NCBI RefSeq assembly: GCF_013410665.1
Contig: NZ_JACCFM010000001.1
Coordinates: 1,922,001-1,986,000 of the forward strand
Reading direction: 5' to 3'
Length of the DNA: 64,000 bases
DNA from: Leifsonia psychrotolerans
Lineage (GTDB): Bacteria > Actinomycetota > Actinomycetes > Actinomycetales > Microbacteriaceae
Part shown: piece after piece, positions 57,196-64,000 of the stretch
How the letters are laid out: each line of letters opens with the position of its first letter
How positions within the stretch are numbered: the stretch's first letter is position 1
Notes under the pieces: generated by a model
Told to the model about the DNA's origin: nothing
Seen by the model: only the letters and a program-made list of their open reading frames with translations
Database searches by the model: none
Translations under genes and position numbers: made by a program

Positions 57196-58038
57196 TCAGG
57201 GACGAATGGCGGTTGTCGCCCGATCCCGCGTCGTGAAGTCACGGTGCGTGGCCGTGCCACGCCATCCGTCGACCGCCAGGAGCGCCCGAATCTCGGCGCC
57301 TTGCAATTCGCCGTGCTCGATCACGAGCACACCGCCGGGGCGAAGCAACCGCAATGCGGTCTGCGAAACGTGACGCACGACATCCAGCCCGTCCTCTCCC
57401 CCATACAACGCATGCGCGGGGTCGAAGAGACGCACCTCGGGATCACGCGGGATGGCGGCGGCAGGGATGTAGGGCGGGTTGGAGATGACGACGGCGACGG
57501 TTCCGTCGAGCTCGCGAAAGGCATCGGCCAGGTCGCCGAAGACCAGCGTCGCATTAGTCGCCCCGACATCGGCGAAGTTCTTGGTGGTCCACGGGAAGGC
57601 GTCGACGGAGTTTTCGACAGCAAAGATGCGGGCGTGCGGCACCTCGGTGGCCATGGCCAGCGCGATCGCGCCGCTGCCGGTGCCCAGGTCGATGCCGATG
57701 GGTTCGGGGTCGGGCATCGAGCCGAGCGCGTCGATGGCGAACTGCGCGACCTGCTCGGTCTCGGGCCGCGGCACGAACACTCCGGGGCCGACGGAAAGCT
57801 CAAGGCGACGAAACGGCGCCGTGCCCGTAATGTGTTGCAGCGGTTCGCGCCGGGCCCGGCGTGTCACGAGGGCAAGAATTGCAGCGGCATCCGTTTCGGA
57901 CAGCGCCGTGCCCATGATCCCCGCGGCCTGCACCTGCCCGCGACTCTGGTGCAACACATGGCCGATCAGCAGGTCAGCATCGATATCGGGGTCGGCCACG
58001 CCGGCCACGCGCAGAATCTGGCTCATTTCAGCACGCAT
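57196..58038 (-). CDS. prmC: Release-factor N5-glutamine methyltransferase PrmC
   Basis: PrmC (HemK) methylates the Gln of the GGQ motif in release factors. The 280-residue protein has an N-terminal helical domain (up to about 75), SAM motif I GIDLGTGSGAIALA (near 125) and the catalytic NPPYIP (near 195), followed by LYGGEDGLDVV. The start at ATG 58038 is tentative; a GTG at 58089 would add 17 residues. prfA, its substrate gene, is normally adjacent but lies about 5.5 kb away here, with cysK, cysE, glsA, tetR and an amidohydrolase gene between them. Confidence 0.92.
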   Translation of the reverse strand: MRAEMSQILRVAGVADPDIDADLLIGHVLHQSRGQVQAAGIMGTALSETDAAAILALVTRRARREPLQHITGTAPFRRLELSVGPGVFVPRPETEQVAQFAIDALGSMPDPEPIGIDLGTGSGAIALAMATEVPHARIFAVENSVDAFPWTTKNFADVGATNATLVFGDLADAFRELDGTVAVVISNPPYIPAAAIPRDPEVRLFDPAHALYGGEDGLDVVRHVSQTALRLLRPGGVLVIEHGELQGAEIRALLAVDGWRGTATHRDFTTRDRATTAIRP

Positions 58039-58174
58039 CGCGTGCACGGATGCCGGGCGTTCGGTCGGGCTGGAAGGTGTCGGGGTCACAACATGAAACG
58101 TAACGCACTCGTCACTTTGAGGTGGTGGCCGTAGGCTGAGCCCGCCAGTGTTACTCCAGCGAAAGGCCTCGTTC

Positions 58175-59113
58175 ATGCCTGCACAGATCTTCTCCGACAT
58201 CACCCAAGCAGTCGGACGGACTCCCTTGGTTCGCCTCAACCGGGTCGTGGGTGACTCGCGTGCAACGGTTCTCGCCAAACTCGAGTTCTACAACCCCGCC
58301 GGAAGCGTGAAGGACCGCATCGGAGTGGCGATCGTCGATGCCGCCGAGAAGTCGGGTGAGTTGAAGCCCGGCGGCACCATCGTCGAAGGAACCAGCGGAA
58401 ACACCGGAATCGCGCTCGCCCTCGTCGGTGCGGCACGCGGCTACACGGTCATCCTGACGATGCCCGAGACCATGAGCAAAGAACGTCGGGTGTTGCTGCG
58501 CGCATACGGTGCCGAGATCGTGCTGACCGCGGGTGCCGACGGCATGCGCGGTGCGGTTGAGAAGGCTCGCGAGATCGTGTCTGCAACCGAGGGCGCCGTG
58601 CTTGCCAGCCAATTCGCCAACCTGGCGAATCCGGCCATTCACAAGGCCACCACCGGTCCTGAGATCTGGGCCGACACCGACGGAGCGATCGACATCTTTG
58701 TGGTCGGTGTGGGAACCGGCGGCACCATCACGGGTGCCGGACAGTACCTCAAATCGGTCAAGCCAGATCTGAGAATCGTCGCCGTCGAACCGATCGACTC
58801 CCCCATCCTCTCGGGCGGGGCCCCGGGGCCACACAAGATCCAGGGCCTCGGCGCGAACTTCGTGCCCGACATTCTCGACCGTGAAATCTACGACTCGGTG
58901 ACGGATGTGACGTTGGCCGACTCTCTGGAAACCGCGCGCACACTGGCCACCGACGAGGGTATTCTCGCCGGAATCTCGGGCGGAGCCGCGGTCTGGGCTG
59001 CACTCGAGCAGGCGAAGCTCCCGGAGAACGCGGGCAAGACCATCGTGGTTGTCGTTCCCGACTTCGGTGAGCGGTACATCTCGACGATGCTGTACGAAAA
59101 CCTGCTCGATTAG
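58175..59113 (+). CDS. cysK: O-acetylserine (thiol)-lyase, cysteine synthase A
   Basis: CysK makes cysteine from O-acetylserine and sulfide using PLP. The 312 residues include the PLP Lys in [13 protein letters not shown] (near 45), [19 protein letters not shown] (near 75) and [10 protein letters not shown] (near 185). The ATG at 58175 follows a GAAAGG site by eight bases. It is followed on the same strand by cysE, which supplies its substrate. Divergent from prmC. Confidence 0.96.
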   Translation: MPAQIFSDITQAVGRTPLVRLNRVVGDSRATVLAKLEFYNPAGSVKDRIGVAIVDAAEKSGELKPGGTIVEGTSGNTGIALALVGAARGYTVILTMPETMSKERRVLLRAYGAEIVLTAGADGMRGAVEKAREIVSATEGAVLASQFANLANPAIHKATTGPEIWADTDGAIDIFVVGVGTGGTITGAGQYLKSVKPDLRIVAVEPIDSPILSGGAPGPHKIQGLGANFVPDILDREIYDSVTDVTLADSLETARTLATDEGILAGISGGAAVWAALEQAKLPENAGKTIVVVVPDFGERYISTMLYENLLD

Positions 59114-59178
59114 AGGATTGCTGCGTGCCGGGTCTGAGTCGGAGCCGCTGAGTGCTGGGACTGTGTTCAAATAGGCGC

Positions 59179-59754
59179 ATGGGAGTTTTTTCGCGCGTCC
59201 GTGAGGACATTGCCACGGCACGTCGGCACGACCCGGCCTCGCGTGGCAAAGTCGAAGTCTTTCTTGCCTACAGCGGGCTGCACGCGGTGTGGTCGTACCG
59301 TGTCGCGAATCGACTGTGGCGGGCGGGTCTCTACCTACCCGCCCGGCTGCTGTCCCAGTTCACGCGCTTTCTCACCGGCGTCGAGATTCACCCGGGTGCC
59401 ACGATCGGTCGACGGTTGTTCATCGACCACGGCATGGGTGTCGTGATTGGCGAGACCGCAGTGCTCGGCGACGATGTGATGCTGTACCACGGGGTGACCC
59501 TCGGCGGAAAAAGCCGGCACGGTGTCGCGCGCGGTGCCAAGCGGCATCCGACAGTGGGTGACAACGTCACGGTTGGGGCAGGTGCGAAGGTGCTTGGCGC
59601 AATCACGATCGGGGCCTGGAGCACCATTGGTGCCAACGCCGTGGTCACCAAGGATGCCCCGGCGGGCTCGCTGCTCGTCGGAATACCGGCCGTTGCCAAG
59701 CCGCTGAATCCTGACACGATCGAAGCCGCGCGTGGAACAACTCACGACGGCTGA
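59179..59754 (+). CDS. cysE: Serine O-acetyltransferase
   Basis: CysE acetylates serine with acetyl-CoA, giving O-acetylserine. The 191-residue protein is the short form, with a left-handed beta-helix of hexapeptide repeats ([20 protein letters not shown] near 75). The catalytic His is in GVTLGGKS, and the substrate loop [10 protein letters not shown] follows. It follows cysK at a 65-base gap. The two enzymes often form a cysteine synthase complex. The start at ATG 59179 is used because VFSRVREDI opens the conserved region. Confidence 0.95.
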   Translation: MGVFSRVREDIATARRHDPASRGKVEVFLAYSGLHAVWSYRVANRLWRAGLYLPARLLSQFTRFLTGVEIHPGATIGRRLFIDHGMGVVIGETAVLGDDVMLYHGVTLGGKSRHGVARGAKRHPTVGDNVTVGAGAKVLGAITIGAWSTIGANAVVTKDAPAGSLLVGIPAVAKPLNPDTIEAARGTTHDG

Positions 59755-59837
59755 GTCTCCCGCTCCACCCCGTCCCCCCTCCTCTCCGTCCCCCATTCGA
59801 TCCTGCTCACTCGCGATGGGACAAGGGCGACGGGAAA

Positions 59838-59874
59838 GGGCTCAGGGCTCAGGGCTCAGGGCTCAGGGCTCAGG
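59838..59874. repeat. Five copies of GGGCTCA overlapping the glsA stop codon
   Basis: The 7-base unit repeats five times without change and continues with GG. The stop codon of glsA (59863-59865) lies inside the array. The neighbouring 59755-59837 stretch is otherwise featureless. The repeat may have arisen by slippage; it does not easily change the GlsA C-terminus, because the first two units already set the stop. Confidence 0.85.
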
Positions 59875-60867
59875 CAACGACGCAAACAGGTTCAGGCCCA
59901 GACGGTTGGAGAGAAACTTCGTGGCGCGCTGACCGCGTACGCTGTTTCCGGCAGAGTCGAGCGGCGGTGAGAACGTCGCCAAGCCGCCCTTGCCTGGGGC
60001 CACGGTGAGGATGCCGCCGCTCACCCCGCTCTTGGCCGGCAGCCCCACCTCATAGAGCCAGTCCCCGCTGTGCTCATAGAGTCCTGCCGTGGCCAGAACC
60101 GCGAGCACTCGGGTGCAGACGTCGGCATCGACCACGCGTTCCCGCGTGACCGGGTTGACACCGCCATCGGCCAGGGTGGCGCTCATCACTGCCAGGTCGG
60201 TGACTGTGACACTGAGCGAGCACTGCTTCGTGTAGACATCCGTCGCCTCGAGCGGATCGAAATACATTCGCCCATAGCCGGCCAGCAGATAGGCCATGCC
60301 CTGATTGCGGCGGTTCGTCGCCGCTTCTGAGGTATAGGCATCGTGGTCAAGGTCAAGGCGCCGGCCCGCAAACCGGGACAGACCGGCGCGGATGAAGTTC
60401 CATTTGTCGTCGGCCGTTTCACCAGGCACCAGGCTCGCCGCCGCGATCGCGCCTGCGTTGACCATCGGGTTCGCCGTGCGGTCCTCGTTCAGCTCGATCG
60501 CCATGACCGAGTTGAAACCGAGTCCCGTGCTGTTCACCCCGAGTTTCTCGCGCGCCGCGGCATGACCAAGCGCCTGTGCAACGAGCGCGAAGACGAAGGG
60601 CTTGGACATGCTCTGGATCGTGAAGTGCTGCTGCGCGTCACCCGCTGAATACACGGTGCCGTCGACGCCGACCAAGCAGAGGCCGAAGAGGCTCGGCGAC
60701 GTTTGCGCGAGAACCGGGATATAGTCTGCGACCGTGCCGGAGTCCTCTCCCGCATAGCGATCGTGAGCCTCGTCGAGCAGAGCCTGCACGACAGTACTCG
60801 ACGGAAGATGCCCGGTCGAGACGTGGCGTGCGGCTCCGGGTTCGTCGGCAGGCAGGTCGGTCATCAT
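59863..60867 (-). CDS. glsA: Glutaminase
   Basis: GlsA deaminates glutamine to glutamate and ammonia. The 334-residue serine-dependent beta-lactamase-like enzyme has the SxxK motif in FTIQSMSKPFVFAL (near 83), NPMVNAGAIAAASL (near 133) and the Tyr-containing GMAYLLAGYGRMYFDP (near 195). The C-terminus SGGILTVAPGKGGLATFSPP is typical. The ATG overlaps the stop of the upstream tetR gene (ATGA), so both form one translationally coupled unit. Confidence 0.95.
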   Translation of the reverse strand: MMTDLPADEPGAARHVSTGHLPSSTVVQALLDEAHDRYAGEDSGTVADYIPVLAQTSPSLFGLCLVGVDGTVYSAGDAQQHFTIQSMSKPFVFALVAQALGHAAAREKLGVNSTGLGFNSVMAIELNEDRTANPMVNAGAIAAASLVPGETADDKWNFIRAGLSRFAGRRLDLDHDAYTSEAATNRRNQGMAYLLAGYGRMYFDPLEATDVYTKQCSLSVTVTDLAVMSATLADGGVNPVTRERVVDADVCTRVLAVLATAGLYEHSGDWLYEVGLPAKSGVSGGILTVAPGKGGLATFSPPLDSAGNSVRGQRATKFLSNRLGLNLFASLPEP

Positions 60868-61583
60868 GGCGCGGGGGGTGGCTGTGCGCTTGAACGTGCC
60901 TCGGCACCGGCTCGTTCCGCGCCATCCAAGAGCATCTCGATGCCGAGAAGCAGGATCTCGCGGTCGCGGAGCGCCGTGAGCTCTTCACGGAGCTCAGAGA
61001 TGCGCGGATGCGACGCTGCGGTCACGGGTAACGTGCGGCCGATCCAGGGTTGCGAGTCATCGGGGGTGATCGACGGATTGAGCGTGTGTTCCCGGGCAAT
61101 TCCGGCCGAGTACGAGAGCGCATAGCTGGCGAGTGTGGCGTAGTGTCGCACCAGCTCCTCGCCTTCCAAACCCGTCTGCGCAAGTGCGTCGAGCATCAGC
61201 TCAATGGTGCTGAGTTCGGCAGGGCCGTCGGTGGTGAGCACGACGGCTTCGAGCCCGATCGCGGGATAGGTGACGAAAACGTCGAGAGTGGCGCTCATGA
61301 GCTGGGTGATGCGCGCACGCCAGTCTTCGCGTGGGGCGCTCACCCGCTCCAAGCTCATCGCGAGCAGCCGGTCAAGCAGAGCCTCCATGAGGCTTTCCTT
61401 ATTGCGGAAGTGACGGTAGATAGCTGTGGGGTCGGTGCCGAGCATGGCTCCGAGCTCCCGCACGGTCACTGCGGTCGCCCCGGGCTGTGCCGCGATGCGT
61501 AACCCGGCCTCAACGATGGTTTCGACGTCAAGACGCGTCTTTTCGCGCGGCGTCTGGTTCAGTACTCGTTCGACGACCACCAT
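60864..61583 (-). CDS. TetR-family regulator coupled to glsA
   Basis: The 239-residue regulator has an N-terminal HTH (LDVETIVEAGLRIAAQPG, VRELGAMLGTDPTAIYRHFR, about 15-65) and a long helical C-terminal domain with an Ala/Pro tail. The start at 61583 uses a GAAAGG ten bases upstream; another ATG lies at 61604. It is followed by glsA in the same unit and is divergent from the amidohydrolase gene. A palindrome lies in the intervening region. Confidence 0.88.
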   Translation of the reverse strand: MVVVERVLNQTPREKTRLDVETIVEAGLRIAAQPGATAVTVRELGAMLGTDPTAIYRHFRNKESLMEALLDRLLAMSLERVSAPREDWRARITQLMSATLDVFVTYPAIGLEAVVLTTDGPAELSTIELMLDALAQTGLEGEELVRHYATLASYALSYSAGIAREHTLNPSITPDDSQPWIGRTLPVTAASHPRISELREELTALRDREILLLGIEMLLDGAERAGAEARSSAQPPPAP

Positions 61584-61706
61584 CGGATGCCGACCTTTCT
61601 CCATAGACCTGATCCCGCTAGTAGACCATATTTCGCACGCGTCGCTCCGGTCCGGACGCCACGTCAGGCACAAGTAGAGCAGAGTACACCCGCGTTGTCA
61701 TCAGCG

Positions 61707-61735
61707 TTGACATCAGTGATGTGAATCGCTAGTCT
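61707..61735 (+). promoter_or_regulatory. Promoter with overlapping palindrome for the amidohydrolase gene
   Basis: TTGACA (61707-61712) is followed after 17 bases by TAGTCT (61730-61735), a plausible sigma-70 type promoter. The perfect palindrome ACATCA-G-TGATGT (61710-61722) covers the -35 element and spacer, so a repressor bound there would block transcription. The adjacent divergent TetR gene is the natural candidate. Confidence 0.5.
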
Positions 61736-61783
61736 CACAGCATCCGGTCGACAACGAGGCCGCATCGAAACACGAGGAGACCC

Positions 61784-63448
61784 GTGGCACACTCTGCAGA
61801 CGTGATTTACACGGGAGGCTGGGTGTTCAGCGCACTCGCATCCGCCCCCATCCAGAAGGCAGTCGTCGTCGTAGACGATCGAATCGCCGCAGTCATCGCT
61901 GAGACCGATGTCGAGAGCTGGACCGGAGACGGCACGCAGCTCGTCGATCTGGGCGGCGGGCTGCTCGCGCCCGGTTTTCAGGATGCCCACATTCACCCCA
62001 TCGGTGGCGGCGTCGAGGGGTTGCAGTGCAACCTCACCGAAGCTCGAGATGGCGATGAGGCACTCGAGCTCATCGCCGCCTATGCGGCTGCGAACCCGGA
62101 TCTGCCATGGATTCAGGGCGCCGGCTGGTCGATGGATCATTTCCCCGGTGGCACTCCCACCCGCCAGATGCTCGATGCAATCGTGTCGGACCGTCCGGTG
62201 CTGCTTTCAAACCGCGACCACCACGGTGCCTGGGCGAACACACTCGCCTTCACCCTGGCTGGTGTGGACCGCACCACTCCTGACCCCGTGGACGGGCGTC
62301 TCGAACGCGAGAGCGATGGCACGCCCGCAGGCACCGTGCATGAAGGTGCCATCGGCCTCTTCGAGCATGTCGCCCCCGGCACGTCGAATGAACTCGCCTA
62401 TGCCGGGCTGCTTCGCGCCCAGGCCGAGCTGTTTGCACTCGGCGTGACCGGCTGGCAAGACGCCATGGTCGGCACGGCACTGGGGATGTCGGATTCATTC
62501 GAGATCTACCGCCGCGCACTGGCCGAGGGTACCTTGATCGCCCACGTCGTCGGAGCACAGTGGTGGGATCGTTCGGCCGGCATTGAGCAGGTCGAGCAGA
62601 TGATCGCGCGTCGAGACCAGGTTGCCACCGAGCAGCCCGACCTGTTCAGCCTCGGCACGGTCAAGATCATGGTCGACGGCGTCGCCGAAAACCAGACGGC
62701 CGCCATGAATGCCCCCTACCGGGACAACCACGGACACCCCACCGACAACTCGGGCCTCTCGTTCATCGACCCCGAGCGTCTCAAGGAATACGTCACCGCT
62801 TTGGATGCCGCAGGTTTCCAGGTGCACTTCCACGCACTCGGCGACCGAGCTGTGCGTGAGGCTCTCGACGCCATCGAGGCTGCCCGTGCCGCCAACGGCC
62901 CGCGTGGCAATCGCCACCACCTCGCCCACCTTCAGGTCGTCGATTCGGCCGACGCCGCTCGGTTTGCGGGCCTCGACGCGATTGCGAACATGCAGAGCCT
63001 CTGGGCCTCCCACGAGGCGCAGCTCGACACGCTCGCGCTGCCGTTCCTGCCCGACGGCGCAGAGGAGCACCACTACCCGTTCGGCGAACTGCTCGATCAG
63101 GGCGCTCGACTCGCGGCAGGCAGCGATTGGCCGGTTTCGACTGCCAACCCGATCGAGGCCATCCACGTCGCCGTCAACCGCGTCACACCCGGTGAGAACT
63201 CTGAGCCACTCGGTGCACCCCGTCAGAAGCTCGACCTCGCGACGGCGATGACGGCGTACACGGCCGGAAGCGCCTACGTGAATCACCGCGAACACGACAC
63301 CGGTGCGATCGCACCCGGCTACCTCGCGAATCTCGTCGTTCTCAACCCGAACCCCTTCGAGCTCGATCCGACCGACATCTACACCAGCACCGTGACGTCG
63401 ACCTGGGTGCGCGGCACTCAGGTTTACGGTGTGCCCGTGACGGCGTAG
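61784..63448 (+). CDS. YtcJ-like metal-dependent amidohydrolase
   Basis: The 554-residue amidohydrolase-superfamily protein resembles the YtcJ/nfdA group of deacylases; the substrate is unknown. The two-His metal motif is in FQDAHIHPIGGG (near 65), VQFHALGDRAVREAL-like residues hold the later His (near 350), and the metal Asp is in GSDWPVST (near 445). The start is GTG at 61784, just after GAGGAGA. It is divergent from the TetR-glsA unit, which may regulate it. A strong terminator follows. Confidence 0.9.
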   Translation: MAHSADVIYTGGWVFSALASAPIQKAVVVVDDRIAAVIAETDVESWTGDGTQLVDLGGGLLAPGFQDAHIHPIGGGVEGLQCNLTEARDGDEALELIAAYAAANPDLPWIQGAGWSMDHFPGGTPTRQMLDAIVSDRPVLLSNRDHHGAWANTLAFTLAGVDRTTPDPVDGRLERESDGTPAGTVHEGAIGLFEHVAPGTSNELAYAGLLRAQAELFALGVTGWQDAMVGTALGMSDSFEIYRRALAEGTLIAHVVGAQWWDRSAGIEQVEQMIARRDQVATEQPDLFSLGTVKIMVDGVAENQTAAMNAPYRDNHGHPTDNSGLSFIDPERLKEYVTALDAAGFQVHFHALGDRAVREALDAIEAARAANGPRGNRHHLAHLQVVDSADAARFAGLDAIANMQSLWASHEAQLDTLALPFLPDGAEEHHYPFGELLDQGARLAAGSDWPVSTANPIEAIHVAVNRVTPGENSEPLGAPRQKLDLATAMTAYTAGSAYVNHREHDTGAIAPGYLANLVVLNPNPFELDPTDIYTSTVTSTWVRGTQVYGVPVTA

Positions 63449-63481
63449 CCGCCCTCGCCTCACCCCGCCCAGACCGTGTAA

Positions 63482-63536
63482 CACAAAGAACCGCCCGTGT
63501 CGTGATGGGAATCACGTCACACGGGCGGTTCTTGTG
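63482..63536. terminator. Bidirectional terminator hairpin between amidohydrolase and prfA genes
   Basis: AAGAACCGCCCGTGT (63486-63500) pairs with ACACGGGCGGTTCTT (63519-63533), and the stem extends outward with CACA and TGTG around one bulged A. Inside the loop CGTGAT and ATCACG can pair as well. It lies between the convergent amidohydrolase and prfA genes, and each strand has a short T-run near the stem end. It is suited to stop transcription from both sides. Confidence 0.8.
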
Positions 63537-63548
63537 AAGCGGAAGGCG

Positions 63549-64000
63549 CTACTGCTCGTTGTCGCCGATCTCAGCCAGACGGGCTTCCTCGTCGGACGTG
63601 ATGCAGGACTGAATCACCGGTTCGAGGGCACCGTTCATGACGGCATCCAGGTTGTACGCCTTGTAGCCCGTGCGGTGATCCGCCACGCGGTTCTCGGGGA
63701 AATTGTACGTGCGGATGCGCTCAGAGCGGTCCATGGTACGAATCTGGCTCTTGCGAACCAGCGACGCCTCCGCGTCGATCTCTTCCTGCTGACGAGCAAG
63801 AACACGGGCACGCAGAACGCGCATACCGGCTTCACGGTTCTGCAGCTGGCTCTTCTCGTTCTGCATGGCCACCACGATGCCGGTCGGCAAGTGTGTGATG
63901 CGCACGGCGGAGTCGGTCGTGTTGACCGACTGGCCGCCGGGTCCGCTGGAACGGTACACATCGATCTTGAGGTCGTTCGCGTGAATCTCTACTTCCTCAG
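63549..64000 (-). CDS. prfA: Peptide chain release factor 1, 5' part beyond the window edge
   Basis: RF1 ends translation at UAA and UAG. The visible 150 C-terminal codons include the GGQ motif in [30 protein letters not shown] and the RF1-type ending [20 protein letters not shown]. The stop TAG is at 63549-63551. The N-terminal PVT/PxT codon-recognition domain is outside the window. GGQ is the site methylated by PrmC, whose gene lies about 5.5 kb to the left on the same strand. Confidence 0.96.
   Translation of the reverse strand, partial: EEVEIHANDLKIDVYRSSGPGGQSVNTTDSAVRITHLPTGIVVAMQNEKSQLQNREAGMRVLRARVLARQQEEIDAEASLVRKSQIRTMDRSERIRTYNFPENRVADHRTGYKAYNLDAVMNGALEPVIQSCITSDEEARLAEIGDNEQ

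Noticed and set aside
59838..59874. Phase variation of GlsA by the GGGCTCA heptamer repeat
   Set aside because: The stop codon is formed by the first two units on the glsA strand, so gain or loss of units leaves the protein end unchanged unless only one unit remains.

Overview
The window is high-GC chromosomal DNA from an actinobacterium. The gene order and protein types point to the Micrococcales, most likely the family Microbacteriaceae. The strongest clue is the run prfA ... prmC - tsaC - wecA-like - atpI-like - atpBEFHAGDC. Others are the nusA - ylxR - infB run, a DUF222-HNH (13E12-type) protein, a DUF4192 protein and many short TCGA-rich interspersed repeats. The genus cannot be fixed from the sequence alone. 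I found no tRNA, rRNA, CRISPR array, prophage or transposase.

Layout. 1-3037 (minus strand) holds translation and transcription factors: infB (runs off the left edge), ylxR and nusA. 3200-4705 is an AGCS amino acid:cation symporter. A 534-base gap with three hairpins separates it from proS. 5240-18338 carries the isoprenoid/proteostasis genes proS, ispG, rseP and dxr. These are split up by a ketone-body module (3-hydroxybutyrate dehydrogenase, thiolase, two alpha/beta hydrolases, one of them beheaded), a SHOCT membrane protein, a sensor kinase/response regulator pair directly behind rseP, and an epimerase-like protein. 18419-20482 has plsC and an LCP cell-wall ligase. 20522-22905 is a repeat-rich island around a DUF222-HNH gene.

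22927-38127 is mostly nitrogen and polyamine metabolism: OsmC, gabT, an asparaginase, potDABC (spermidine/putrescine uptake), an Lrp regulator and a putrescine-type aminotransferase. In the middle of it, 30436-35925, sits a four-gene minus-strand cluster: FHA protein, PP2C phosphatase, zinc-ribbon FHA protein and an EccC-like FtsK/SpoIIIE ATPase. It looks like a phosphothreonine-signalling module joined to a type VII-like motor, but no substrate, membrane-channel or kinase gene is present. It is the best candidate here for an under-described system. 38143-46810 has DUF4192, a tetR-controlled heterodimeric ABC exporter with a clear operator, an aldo/keto reductase, a PLDc_N-type/SHOCT membrane protein, an O6-alkylguanine transferase with an altered active site, and yaaA.

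46816-58038 is the ATP synthase operon preceded by atpI-like, wecA-like, tsaC and prmC genes. 58175-63448 carries cysK-cysE (cysteine synthesis), glsA with a TetR regulator, and a YtcJ-like amidohydrolase. These lie between prmC and prfA, which are usually neighbours. prfA runs off the right edge.

Genes working together: gabT, potDABC and the putrescine aminotransferase can feed putrescine through 4-aminobutanal and GABA, but the aldehyde dehydrogenases needed are not in the window. The 3-hydroxybutyrate dehydrogenase and thiolase interconvert 3-hydroxybutyrate, acetoacetate and acetyl-CoA. cysE and cysK form the two-step cysteine pathway.
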